Part shown: in pieces, positions 33,035-41,159 of the stretch | Layout of the letters: every line of letters begins with the position of its first letter | How positions within the stretch are numbered: the stretch's first letter is position 1 | DNA from: an uncultured Collinsella sp. | GTDB lineage: Bacteria; Actinomycetota; Coriobacteriia; Coriobacteriales; Coriobacteriaceae | Length of the DNA stretch: 64,000 nt | Direction: 5' to 3' | NCBI GenBank assembly: GCA_900540895.1 | Contig: UQHV01000006.1 | Coordinates: forward strand, 40,779 to 104,778 | Program-made: the position numbers and the translations under genes | The notes under the pieces: model-generated | The model's input: the letters and a program-made list of their open reading frames with translations, nothing else | What the model was told of the DNA's origin: nothing | Databases searched by the model: none

Positions 33035-33210
33035 AGCGGCACTCCTTCGCTCGATTTCAAACGGATACTAGAGTACCACCGGTCACCATGGCGCCGAATA
33101 ACCCTTTCGAACCGCATCGAATCGGCAGTCGACGCACCGGGATGGATTGCGCGATTAAACCATGCTCTTATCAACTCTAAATGATCCATTTTCCTCCGTC
33201 CCCAACGGAT

Positions 33211-33258
33211 CAATAAGAAAAGAGGGGACTGCCCCACGTTGATGGGACAGCCCCCTCT
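33211..33258 (-). terminator. Terminator of htrA, GGGGAC-type palindrome
   Basis: AGAGGGGACTGCCCCA (33221-33236) pairs with TGGGACAGCCCCCTCT (33243-33258), followed on the minus strand by TTTTCTTATTG. It belongs to the GGGAC palindrome group and works as a normal terminator. Confidence 0.8.
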
Positions 33259-33284
33259 GGCATCGGCATGTGCGATACGGCTCG

Positions 33285-34745
33285 TTAGTAACCCTGGCCG
33301 TAGCCCTGACCCTGGCCCTGCTGGCCTAACAGCTCCTCCAGGTACTGGCGCAGCTGCTCGTCGGTAATACCGCCGTTGCCGGTGTCGGTCGAACTGTCGT
33401 CCTGCTGCTGGTTCTGCAGCTCCTCATCGGAGCCCAGCTCAACGGTGACCTTTTTCTCTTCCTTGCCACGCATGAGTGTGATCTCGACCTTCTCGCCCAC
33501 CTCGTGGCTGCGCAGTGCGATGATCAGGCCATCGGCGCTCGTGATCTCGTCGTCGCCCAGCTTGGTGATGACGTCGCCCTCCTGAATGCCGGCCTTGGCA
33601 GCAGGACCGTCCTCGACGACACTTGCCACATACGCGCCGCTATCGGTGCTCAGCTTGTTAGTGCGGGCGTTAAGCGCATTGACGCTCGAAAGCGTAGCGC
33701 CCATGTACGGATGCACCGGCGTCTTGCCGTCGATAATCTGGTCGGCAATGTTCTTGGCGTAGTTAACGGGAATAGCAAAGCCAACGCCCGAGCTGGAGCC
33801 CGAGTAGCTCTCGATGAGCGAGTTGATACCCACGAGCTCGCCGTTGTCGTTGACAAGCGCGCCGCCGGAGTTGCCCGGGTTGATGGCGGCATCGGTCTGG
33901 ATCATGTTGGCGTAGATGGTGTTGCCGCTGGTAGAGCTCATGGCCGTGGAGCGATAGAGCGCCGACACGATGCCCGTGGAGACGGACTGCTCGTTGCCGA
34001 ACGGCGAGCCGATGGCCATAACCCACTCGCCCACGTTGAGCTTGGAGGAATCACCAATCTCGATCGGCGTGAGCTTGGAGGCATCGGCGTCCTTGAGCTT
34101 GATGACGGCCAGGTCGCTCGAGGCGTCGTTGCCCACGAACTCGGCCTCGTACGTGGTTCCGTCGTCCATGGTCACCACGTACTGGTCGTAACCATCGACC
34201 ACGTGGTTGTTGGTGAGGATGTGGCCCTCGGTATCGAGCACAACGCCCGAACCGACGCTGCCCGAACCATCCGACTCGTCAGCAGACTGCGAAAGCGAGC
34301 CATTCTGGCTGCCGCTCGAAGTGGCGGTGATGGAAACAACGGAGGGCAACGCCTTGGCAGAGACGGCCTCGGCCAGCGTGGTGTCCTCAGAGTCGATCGT
34401 GATCTTTTGCGTCGAAGAACCCGAAGCACCCGCCGTCACGGCATTCTTTCCGCCGCCAATATTGAGCGTGCCGCTCATAATGAGCGCGATGACCAGCAGG
34501 GCGCCGCAGGCACAGCCGGCGAGTGCCGTAATAAAGATCGGCAGCTTTTTGGTTTTGGTCTTGACCACCGTGTGCTTGTTTACAACCTGCTGGCCGCCCA
34601 GCGGCTTGCCGGTCTGTGTGTCGTAAGCCTGCACGTAGGGAATGTTGCCGCCGGCAGGCGTCGACTCCACCTGCACGCGCGGCTGCTGCTGGGTCTCGCC
34701 AGCGTTGCCCGCATCCTGAGGACGCTGGGAATCGTTCTCGCTCAT
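33285..34745 (-). CDS. HtrA/DegP-type membrane-anchored serine protease
   Basis: A 486-aa protease. Residues 1-67 are a Gln/Pro-rich cytoplasmic part, 69-91 the single membrane anchor, and the rest is outside. The triad is His181 (LTNNHVVDGYD), Asp211 (SSDLAVIKL) and Ser293 (NPGNSGGALV). A PDZ domain (about 365-455: DGPAAKAGIQEGDVITKLGD) is followed by a Gln/Gly/Tyr tail. It degrades or refolds damaged envelope proteins. I use the ATG 34745 (GAAAGGATC upstream); a longer frame extends into the upstream hairpin. Single gene with a terminator behind. Confidence 0.92.
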   Translation of the reverse strand: MSENDSQRPQDAGNAGETQQQPRVQVESTPAGGNIPYVQAYDTQTGKPLGGQQVVNKHTVVKTKTKKLPIFITALAGCACGALLVIALIMSGTLNIGGGKNAVTAGASGSSTQKITIDSEDTTLAEAVSAKALPSVVSITATSSGSQNGSLSQSADESDGSGSVGSGVVLDTEGHILTNNHVVDGYDQYVVTMDDGTTYEAEFVGNDASSDLAVIKLKDADASKLTPIEIGDSSKLNVGEWVMAIGSPFGNEQSVSTGIVSALYRSTAMSSTSGNTIYANMIQTDAAINPGNSGGALVNDNGELVGINSLIESYSGSSSGVGFAIPVNYAKNIADQIIDGKTPVHPYMGATLSSVNALNARTNKLSTDSGAYVASVVEDGPAAKAGIQEGDVITKLGDDEITSADGLIIALRSHEVGEKVEITLMRGKEEKKVTVELGSDEELQNQQQDDSSTDTGNGGITDEQLRQYLEELLGQQGQGQGYGQGY

Positions 34746-34769
34746 GGCTGCGATCCTTTCGTCTAATAA

Positions 34770-34800
34770 CCAAAGGCCCGCCAAACATGTGGCGGGCCAT
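34770..34800 (-). terminator. Terminator of the glnA-regulator transcript
   Basis: GGCCCGCC (34775-34782) and GGCGGGCC (34791-34798) pair around AAACATGT; on the minus strand CCTTTGGTTATTAG follows. It lies between the regulator stop and the htrA start, so it ends one transcript and insulates the other. Confidence 0.6.
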
Positions 34801-34914
34801 CATTGTTCACGTTGAGTTGTACCCCAATATGCGGGTGAACGTGTATGAGAACGCAATCTTTTAGGAAGGCTTAAGTTCTGTTGCAGCCCTAAAAGGACCC
34901 GGCCCACGGCAAAA

Positions 34915-34947
34915 CCACCACAAAGGTGCCTGTCCCCTTTGTGGTGG
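34915..34947. repeat. Family B palindromic repeat, copy 5
   Basis: Same 33-base sequence as copy 4 at 20048. It ends five bases before the regulator stop codon region. Confidence 0.85.
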
Positions 34948-34951
34948 AAAT

Positions 34952-35614
34952 CTAGTCCTTAAACAGATAGCCCACGCCGCGGACGGTGGTGATATGTGCC
35001 GCAATCTGCGGGCCCACCTTGGAGCGGATGCGTCGGATGTGCACGTCGACGGTGCGCGTGCCGCCGCAGTACTCAAAGCCCCACACGCGGTGCAGCAGCA
35101 CCTCGCGGCTGTAGGCACGGTTGGGATGCGTCGCCAAAAAGCTCAGCAGCGAGTACTCCATCAGCGTCAGGTCGATAGGCTCGTTATCGAGCGTCACCTG
35201 GTAGGTAGCCAGGTTAATCTCGAGGTTGTCGATGTTGAGCACATCGTCGGCGGCGACGGTCTCCTCCTCGCCCATCAGGCGCTGCGCGCGAGCCTTGAGT
35301 TCGTTGGGCGTCGCCGTGGGGCATACAAAGTCGGCATGCGCGTGATTGGGCAGACGCAGGGTACCGAGCGCCTCGTCGTCGACGATCACCAGCATGGGGA
35401 CGCCGCCGCGATCGTCAAGCCACTTGGCAATCTGATCGATGCGGTCGCTGCGGATGCCGTCGGAATCGAGGATCAGCAGGTCAAAGTCGTGCGCCGCAGT
35501 CGGCGAATCGGGGGTAGCCAGGCTCACCTCGACACCCAGAGTGGTCGTCAAGCTGCGGGCAAACTCGTGGAAGCGCGTCGTGCGCGCCATGAACAGGGCA
35601 CTCTTTTCGGACAT
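34952..35614 (-). CDS. Atypical OmpR-type regulator, GlnR-like
   Basis: A 220-aa response-regulator-like protein. The receiver (residues 1-110) is degenerate: no acidic pair follows beta-1, and the conserved Lys before the last helix is absent (FVCPTATP), although an Asp sits at the usual phosphorylation position (LLILDSD). The C-terminal winged helix is intact (LTLMEYSLLSFLATHPNRAYSRE cut here, then TVDVHIRRIRSK and TTVRGVGY). No histidine kinase is adjacent. It lies 50 nt after glnA on the same strand. Actinobacterial GlnR is just such an orphan, atypical regulator of nitrogen genes, so GlnR-like is the best call (inference). GGAGG precedes the ATG. Confidence 0.8.
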   Translation of the reverse strand: MSEKSALFMARTTRFHEFARSLTTTLGVEVSLATPDSPTAAHDFDLLILDSDGIRSDRIDQIAKWLDDRGGVPMLVIVDDEALGTLRLPNHAHADFVCPTATPNELKARAQRLMGEEETVAADDVLNIDNLEINLATYQVTLDNEPIDLTLMEYSLLSFLATHPNRAYSREVLLHRVWGFEYCGGTRTVDVHIRRIRSKVGPQIAAHITTVRGVGYLFKD

Positions 35615-35664
35615 ATCGGCCTCCAAGGAAATGAGCTCAATCGTACTGGAACAAGCCAGCGCGA

Positions 35665-37002
35665 TTAGGAGTTCGCCAGGTAGTGCTTGATCTCCCACTC
35701 GGTAATCGTGGACTCAAACTTATGCCACTCGTTGCGCTTCTTTTTGAGGAAGAAGCTGTGGATGTGCTCGCCGAGGGCATCCTTCATAAACTGCGAGTCC
35801 TCAAAGACGTCGAGCGCCTCTTTGAGCGAGCGCGGCAGCGGCGCGTAGCCGGCCTCGAGCATCTGACGGTCGGTGAGCTTGAGCGTCTCGGCCGTTGCCT
35901 CGGGCGGGAGCTCCAGCTTGCGCTCGATGCCGTCCAGACCAGCCGCCAGCGTGACGGCGTTGACCAGATACGGATTGGCCATGGGATCGGGACTGCGCAG
36001 CTCGATGCGCGTGGACAGCTGCTTGCCGGGCTTGTAGACCGGGATGCGGATCATGCTCGCGCGGTTGCGCAGGCCCCACGTGGCGTACTGCGGCACGGAG
36101 TCGCCACCCGTGGTGATGCGCTTGTACGAGTTGACCGTGGGGTTGGTGATGGCGCTGATCTCGCGCGCGTGCGCCAAGATGCCGGCCATATAGTGCTTGG
36201 CGGTATCGGAGAGATGGTACTTCTCGTCGTCCTCGCCCCAAAAGACGTTGTTGCCGTCGTGGTCGAACAGCGACTGATGCAAAAACATAGCGCTGCCGTC
36301 CTCGCCCGCCAACGGCTTGGGCATAAAGGAGGCGTGGCAACCGCTCTCGTAGGCCTGCTGCTTAATGATGAGTTTGGCCGTGGTGATGGCGTCGGACATG
36401 CTCAGGGCCTCGGCATGGCGCAGGCTCATGCCGTGCTGCGAGCGGCCGGCGGCGTGGAAGGTGTACTCCACGGGCACGGACATCTTCTCGAGCGTGAGGA
36501 CCGTGTTGCGGCGCAGGTCGCGAGCGGCATCGCTCACCGAAAGATCGAAGTAGCCCACGTTGTCGAGCGGCTCGGGGGTGTGCTCGTCGGGGAAGTAGTA
36601 GTACTCCAGCTCGGCGCCCACGTTAAGCAGATAGCCAGCCTTCTCGGCCTTGTGGAACATGCGGCGCAGGGCATCGCGCGGGTCGCCGGCAAATGGCTTG
36701 CGATCGGGAGTGCACACGTCGCAGAACACGCGGGCGACGCCGTTGTGGCTCGGGCGCCACGGCAAAATCTGGAAGGTCGAAGCATCGGGGAACGCCAGCA
36801 TGTCGGCTTCCTCGGGCGTGGCAAAGCCCTCGATGGCAGAGCCGTCAAAGCCAATACCCTCCTCAAAAGCGACCTCGAGGTCTTCGGGGCTAATGGCAAA
36901 GTTCTTGAGGCGGCCGAGAATGTCGACAAACCACAGACGCACAAAGCGGATGTCACGCTGCTCTACGGAGCGGAGTACGTAATCGATGTTCTGCTGGTTC
37001 AT
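35665..37002 (-). CDS. glnA: Glutamine synthetase, type I alpha
   Basis: Makes glutamine from glutamate, ammonia and ATP. 445 aa, the short GSI-alpha length, without the adenylylation loop of GSI-beta. Visible motifs: FDGSAIEGF, the metal-binding GAELEYYYF, the ATP-binding HAAGRSQHGMSLRHAEA and KPLAGEDGSAMFLHQS region, and RIELRSPDPMANPYL. AAGGGGAG four bases before ATG. First gene of a glnA-regulator operon. A GlnR-box-like sequence lies about 65 bp upstream. Confidence 0.96.
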   Translation of the reverse strand: MNQQNIDYVLRSVEQRDIRFVRLWFVDILGRLKNFAISPEDLEVAFEEGIGFDGSAIEGFATPEEADMLAFPDASTFQILPWRPSHNGVARVFCDVCTPDRKPFAGDPRDALRRMFHKAEKAGYLLNVGAELEYYYFPDEHTPEPLDNVGYFDLSVSDAARDLRRNTVLTLEKMSVPVEYTFHAAGRSQHGMSLRHAEALSMSDAITTAKLIIKQQAYESGCHASFMPKPLAGEDGSAMFLHQSLFDHDGNNVFWGEDDEKYHLSDTAKHYMAGILAHAREISAITNPTVNSYKRITTGGDSVPQYATWGLRNRASMIRIPVYKPGKQLSTRIELRSPDPMANPYLVNAVTLAAGLDGIERKLELPPEATAETLKLTDRQMLEAGYAPLPRSLKEALDVFEDSQFMKDALGEHIHSFFLKKKRNEWHKFESTITEWEIKHYLANS

Positions 37003-37067
37003 GTCGCTCCCCTTTCTTTCGGGCGGGTTTCGACTGGTCTATATCGCAGATACTATCGCAGAAAAAT

Positions 37068-37083
37068 GTTTCCGCAGGGTTAA
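37068..37083 (-). promoter_or_regulatory. GlnR-box-like site upstream of glnA
   Basis: On the minus strand TTAAC-CCTGCG-GAAAC fits the actinobacterial GlnR pattern gTnAC-n6-GaAAC with one mismatch. Just downstream TCTGCGATAG and TCTGCGATAT form a direct repeat 12 bp apart, close to a likely -10. Confidence 0.45.
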
Positions 37084-37157
37084 AGCGTATCAAGCGCTCA
37101 AAAAACGTTCGCGAACAGGCGGGTGCCAAGCACGAACAGACCGACTCGGACGGGCGA

Positions 37158-38180
37158 CTAGCGCAAGGTCGATGCGCGGTGTTCGATGTGGCCGGGGATC
37201 TCGATGCGCTTGGGGGCGAGCTTTGCGGCATCGCCTACCGTAGTGGTAACGACGTCGATGCGCTCGGACAGACGCTCGACTACGCGCTCGGCGATGGTAA
37301 GGGTATCCTGCGCGGCCGTGGTCACGCCGCCAAAGAGCACGTGGTTCCAGGGGTAATCGTCAAATGTCGCGATCTTGAGCCCAGCCGGCAACGAGGGCCC
37401 CAGCTGTGCTAGCGCCTCGGTCAGACGCAGGAAAACCAGGCCGTTAACGGCGATAAGGCCGAGCTTTTTGCCTGCATAGCCGCGGATGGTCTCATCCAAG
37501 CAGCCGACGCCCGTGGTACCGCCATCGGCCAAGGTGATAACCTCGCCGGCAAGGCCGCGGTGCGAAAGCTCGTCGACAAAGGCCTCGGCGCGCTCGCGAT
37601 GGACGGGGCTGTCGTCGCTTGCCTCGATGAGCAGGCACAGGCGCTCGCTGCCAGCGGCAACCAAGGCGTCTACCAAGCCGGCGACCAGCTCGCGGTTGTT
37701 GGACGTCACCAAGTCGATGCCGCCGTCGGCAACATCGCGGTCGAGCAGTACAACGGGCAGTCGTCCCGCTGCCGCGGCGATCGCCTCGTCGTTGCCTCCG
37801 CAGGTATTGACGACCAGGCCGTCCACGCCGGCATCGATAAGTCTGGTGAGCGACTCTGCCTCCTTGGCGGGGTCGTTGCCGCTAATGGCCGTCATGAGCG
37901 AGCAGCCGCGCGCGGCGGCACTGGCGGAAAGCCCTTCGAGCATGGCACTGGAGAACGGGTTGGCGATGTCGGCCAGAATCACGCCGATGAGGTTGGTGCG
38001 TGAGCTGCGTAGATTGCGTGCGGCGGCACGTGGGCGATAGCCAGTGCGCTCGATAACCGCCGCGATGCGAGCGCGGGTTTCCTCGGTCATCTGCCCGGGG
38101 CGGTTATTGAGATAGCGCGAGACCGTGGCCGGACTCACGCCCGCCTCGACGGCAATGTCCCTGATTCTCATCTGCGCCAT
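37158..38180 (-). CDS. LacI-family transcriptional regulator
   Basis: A 340-aa regulator. Residues 1-55 are the helix-turn-helix and hinge (IRDIAVEAGVSPATVSRYLN, RPRAAARNLRS). The rest is a periplasmic-binding-protein fold (NLIGVILADIANPFSS, GVDGLVVNTCGG, IATFDDYPWN). The ligand is probably a sugar or nucleoside but cannot be named. It begins MAQM; either Met could be the start and neither has a strong ribosome site. It is isolated, with no transport or sugar genes beside it. Confidence 0.88.
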   Translation of the reverse strand: MAQMRIRDIAVEAGVSPATVSRYLNNRPGQMTEETRARIAAVIERTGYRPRAAARNLRSSRTNLIGVILADIANPFSSAMLEGLSASAAARGCSLMTAISGNDPAKEAESLTRLIDAGVDGLVVNTCGGNDEAIAAAAGRLPVVLLDRDVADGGIDLVTSNNRELVAGLVDALVAAGSERLCLLIEASDDSPVHRERAEAFVDELSHRGLAGEVITLADGGTTGVGCLDETIRGYAGKKLGLIAVNGLVFLRLTEALAQLGPSLPAGLKIATFDDYPWNHVLFGGVTTAAQDTLTIAERVVERLSERIDVVTTTVGDAAKLAPKRIEIPGHIEHRASTLR

Positions 38181-38303
38181 AGCGCACCCCGTTTCCCAAT
38201 GTCGGCAGTCTGAGCCATTTTAGGCATTTTTTAACATTCTCGGTTGCAAAACGCTGTAGGTGAGCGGCATCGTTTTTGCGCCTCGAGCAGATGCGATGAT
38301 GGA

Positions 38304-38996
38304 CTAGACTGACGAGTCTTTAGGCAGCTCAAAGTAGTCGGGATGCAAGGCGATAACCGGGCCCTGCTCCTCGGGCATCAGATGCAAGTGCGTCTCTGCC
38401 AGATAGCTCGCCGTGTCGGTATCGCCCCTCTTAATGGCCTCGAGAATCCGGCGATGCTGCCGGCGAATCGGCTCCCAATCCAGGTCCTGCGACACCATAC
38501 GCAACCAGTTGTATCGCTCAAAATGCGTGTTGACGCTCTTCATCCAATCCCACAGCATGTGACGACCGGCAATCACGAAACACGTCTCATGAAACAGGTT
38601 GTCCAGATCGAAAAAGCGACGCGTTTCGCCATGGTCGAGTGACTCAGACTCGGCAAGAATCTGCTCGAGCCGATGCTTTTGCTCAGGCGAGGCGGCCGAA
38701 CAGCATTTAATAAGCACGCTTCTCTCGAGTTTCTCGCGCAAGAAACAGGCGTTCTCGGCGCGCTCCATGCTGATTTTTGAGACATAGGTGCCGCTTTTGG
38801 GACGGGTTTCCACCAGCTCCTGCTCACGCAGGCGCACAAAGGACTCGCGAATGGGCGTGCGCCCGATTCCCGTCTCCTTTTCCAGACCAATCGCCGAAAG
38901 GCGCGTGCCGGGCTTGAGCTCGGCATAGATGATCTTGGAGCGCAATGCGTTGTATGCCTGGTCTTGCAGGCTCTGATAATGCTGGTGTTGTTCCAT
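38304..38996 (-). CDS. GntR-family regulator, FCD (FadR) subfamily
   Basis: A 230-aa regulator: winged helix at residues 10-75 (QDQAYNALRSKII, RTPIRESFVRL, VETRPKSGTYVSK) and an all-helical FCD ligand domain (FHETCFVIAGR, RRQHRRILEAI, AETHLHL) with the Asp/His residues that usually bind a metal and an organic acid. The ATG 38996 has GAGGG just upstream; a GTG start 14 codons earlier lacks one. No target gene is obvious nearby. Confidence 0.87.
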   Translation of the reverse strand: MEQHQHYQSLQDQAYNALRSKIIYAELKPGTRLSAIGLEKETGIGRTPIRESFVRLREQELVETRPKSGTYVSKISMERAENACFLREKLERSVLIKCCSAASPEQKHRLEQILAESESLDHGETRRFFDLDNLFHETCFVIAGRHMLWDWMKSVNTHFERYNWLRMVSQDLDWEPIRRQHRRILEAIKRGDTDTASYLAETHLHLMPEEQGPVIALHPDYFELPKDSSV

Positions 38997-39136
38997 AAAG
39001 CCCTCGGATGAAGCCCACGGTTTGTCGAATTTCACCACGTAATACTATCGCATCGACACGCCCCAGCTCCCAATCAGTCTTTTTGGGTCGGGGCTCTTTT
39101 AGCTACCCTGGCCCGCAGATCGGCCCCCTTGCCACA

Positions 39137-39288
39137 AAAGTGGCCCATCTACTACATTAACACGGATAGCCTCGGCCATACCGAAAACCGTGAAAACAAA
39201 ACCGCAGGTAGACAGCTTGTCGATTTTCGAAAAAGCCGACTATGGTTGACCTCTGCGGCTTAAACGTAGTAGATAGGCCCTTTTCGTG
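39137..39288. repeat. Inverted repeat pair with ATCTACTAC arms
   Basis: AAAAGTGGCCCATCTACTAC at about 39137-39156 faces GTAGTAGATAGGCCCTTTTC at 39269-39288, an imperfect inverted repeat of about 20 bp. The 110 bp between them hold no gene. Part of a 526-bp non-coding gap (38997-39522). Confidence 0.5.
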
Positions 39289-39369
39289 GCGCAGCACTAC
39301 TGCACCCCAAATTGGCACCCCGAGCCTGTTATAAGTTGCTGTGAAATACGGACGGTTGATAATCAAGGC

Positions 39370-39436
39370 GCGCTATACGGCTTGCTATATCTCACTATAC
39401 TTTGCTGTACGTCGCCATACTTTGCTATAACTTGAC
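39370..39436. repeat. Three degenerate 21-bp direct repeats
   Basis: Units beginning CTATACGGCTTGCTATAT, CTATACTTTGCTGTACG and CATACTTTGCTATAACTTG follow each other about 21 bp apart, two helical turns. They lie upstream of a terminator, with no gene reading out of them on either side, so their role is unclear. Confidence 0.45.
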
Positions 39437-39466
39437 AATAATCGGCCCGTTACCATCCGGGACATA

Positions 39467-39505
39467 ACGGACCCCAAGCCAACGCTGGCTTGGGGTCCGT
39501 CTTGT
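39467..39505 (-). terminator. Terminator of the Schlafen-type regulator gene
   Basis: ACGGACCCCAAGCC (39467-39480) and GGCTTGGGGTCCGT (39487-39500) pair perfectly. The tails are short on both strands (TTATGT on minus, CTTGT on plus). Confidence 0.7.
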
Positions 39506-39522
39506 ACCATGGCTCTTTTTGA

Positions 39523-40776
39523 CTATGAGCGCTCGTATTTCGTGGCCCGCCCGGTTCCCTGCCTTACGATTGCATTCCGTTCAAGCAGAGATTCGAGTGC
39601 CGTCAACGTCCGCATGCGGCTCAGCCCCGTCTGTTTTTCAATCTCGCTTCGCGATATAATTCGACCGCCCGACAAGGCCTTGAGAACCTGGACCTCTTCC
39701 TCGGACCCTTCAAGGGCATCGGTAACGGGCAATGTGACGGCCACCATGCCGCCGCGAACATCAAAAATTGGTTGATTGATCGAATCGCGATAGGCACGTC
39801 TAATGCGCGCGATTCCCGTACCAAATTTCTCGATGTAATCCAGCTTTATGAAGGCCTCTGCAACGATGGGGTTTCTGAGCACGGATATCTGCCCATACAG
39901 GTATTGTTCCGTCGTCAAACCGGCGGGCAGCGATCCGGGGGAGGTCACAACGACACGATCATCGTACAGGGCAATTTGAACGTTCGCTCGAACGTCCCAC
40001 GTCCGATGCACCAAAGCATTTGCGACAGCTTCGCGAAACGCCTCGAGAGGAATTCGATCGGTTTGGACGCGCTCCATCCCTTCGATACGCTCATAACGGT
40101 AGTAGCGTGCAAACATAGCTACCGCCCTGTCCACCTGCTCAATTGCGGATACATTTGTCGCTGCCTCGCGATCCAAGATCACATCCTCGGTATCGCCAAA
40201 ACGGACGCAGTCGATGCCCGGAAAATCATTCTTATCCGCTAAAATCGCCGCGGCATTGGTATAGCCATCCTTGCCGAGCAAGCGGAGCGTACGCAAGATA
40301 TCCGACGTTAGCTCGGAAATGCCGAGGTGTTCAACACACTTATGCTCGAGCGTATGAAAGCTCAAGTCCTGGCGAGCCGACGTGAGCGCGTCGAACGTTA
40401 CGTTGCTGCCTTCGAGCGTCAGCCTGCCATACTCAAACCGGTCGACCTCCACCGTTGCCGAATCGTTTCGTCTGTAGGCCTTTCCCTTGCTTCGATAGGG
40501 TTTGTCCTGCCCCTCATAAACCGTAAGGATTACGATCCCGTGTTTCTCATCGGGCTCAAGCGAATAACGGGGTGCGGGATCAAGACTGTCGTTAATCATG
40601 TTCTCGATGCGCAGGCATTCTGCAACCGGATCCGCAAGGCCGACAGCCACACCCTCGTCATCAACGCCAAACTCAATCTTGCCCGTCCCGTAGTTTGCAT
40701 AGGCGCTCACCGTTTTAAGAAACGTCGGCGTAACGCTTTCCTTGTATTCGACTGTAGGGCTCTCTCTAACAACCAT
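39523..40776 (-). CDS. AlbA/Schlafen-type ATP-binding regulator
   Basis: A 417-aa protein. Residues 1-120 are an AlbA_2/Schlafen domain (ESPTVEYKESV, GGKIE-like GTGKIEFGVDDEG, PYRSKGKAYRR). The middle has an HATPase_c_4-like segment (EAVANALVHRTWD, LPAGLTTEQY, IEKFGTGIARIRRA). The C-terminus is a winged helix (ISRSEIEKQTGLSRMRTLTALESLL). Proteins of this kind are taken to be DNA-binding regulators, sometimes linked to stress or defence. The ATG 40776 has GAGGGGG upstream. A large inverted repeat over its promoter suggests autoregulation. Confidence 0.82.
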   Translation of the reverse strand: MVVRESPTVEYKESVTPTFLKTVSAYANYGTGKIEFGVDDEGVAVGLADPVAECLRIENMINDSLDPAPRYSLEPDEKHGIVILTVYEGQDKPYRSKGKAYRRNDSATVEVDRFEYGRLTLEGSNVTFDALTSARQDLSFHTLEHKCVEHLGISELTSDILRTLRLLGKDGYTNAAAILADKNDFPGIDCVRFGDTEDVILDREAATNVSAIEQVDRAVAMFARYYRYERIEGMERVQTDRIPLEAFREAVANALVHRTWDVRANVQIALYDDRVVVTSPGSLPAGLTTEQYLYGQISVLRNPIVAEAFIKLDYIEKFGTGIARIRRAYRDSINQPIFDVRGGMVAVTLPVTDALEGSEEEVQVLKALSGGRIISRSEIEKQTGLSRMRTLTALESLLERNAIVRQGTGRATKYERS

Positions 40777-40813
40777 ATGCACAACCCCCTCGTTTCGTAC
40801 CATTCATAACCGT

Positions 40814-40873
40814 ATTATAAGACGAAAACCGTTTGCGTACTGATTTATAGAAGACGCAAACGGTTTTCGTCTT
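40814..40873 (-). promoter_or_regulatory. Operator: perfect 20-bp inverted repeat over promoter
   Basis: AAGACGAAAACCGTTTGCGT (40819-40838) and its exact reverse complement (40854-40873) flank a 15-bp spacer. The inner arm abuts the -10 TATAAT (minus strand, 40814-40819). A related half-site, GCAGACTGTTTTCGTCTG, lies at about 40931-40948. Likely binding site of the adjacent regulator. Confidence 0.65.
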
Positions 40874-40969
40874 GATTTGCGTACGGAATTAAGACGCATC
40901 ATTTCGCTTTCGTATGGCTCAATACCGGACGCAGACTGTTTTCGTCTGTCAATACGTCTGCAATCCAAA

Positions 40970-41008
40970 CGAAAAGAGCCCCGAGCTCGTATGAACTCGG
41001 GGCTCTTT
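40970..41008 (-). terminator. Terminator of the flavin oxidoreductase gene
   Basis: AAAGAGCCCCGAG (40973-40985) and CTCGGGGCTCTTT (40996-41008) pair perfectly; TTTTCG follows on the minus strand. Confidence 0.8.
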
Positions 41009-41094
41009 GTGCCGCACATCTATGAGAGAAGAAATTCGATGCGTACGGACGCTACTCCATGAAGCCGCCCTGGGATGGCGGCAACCTCGTCAAT

Positions 41095-41142
41095 GGGGTC
41101 AGGTTTACATGCACCAACTTGGTGCAAACCAACCTGTCCCCC
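41095..41142. repeat. Nested palindrome around TGCACCAA-C-TTGGTGCA
   Basis: The inner perfect palindrome 41110-41126 is enclosed by GGGGTCAGGTTT and AAACCAACCTGTCCCC arms. The outer CCTGTCCC core is shared with repeat families B and C. Confidence 0.6.
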
Positions 41143-41159
41143 ACGCACCAAGGGGTTGA

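Noticed and set aside
8237..34947. Repeat families A and B as a CRISPR array
   Set aside because: Copies are kilobases apart, have no regular spacers and there are no cas genes.
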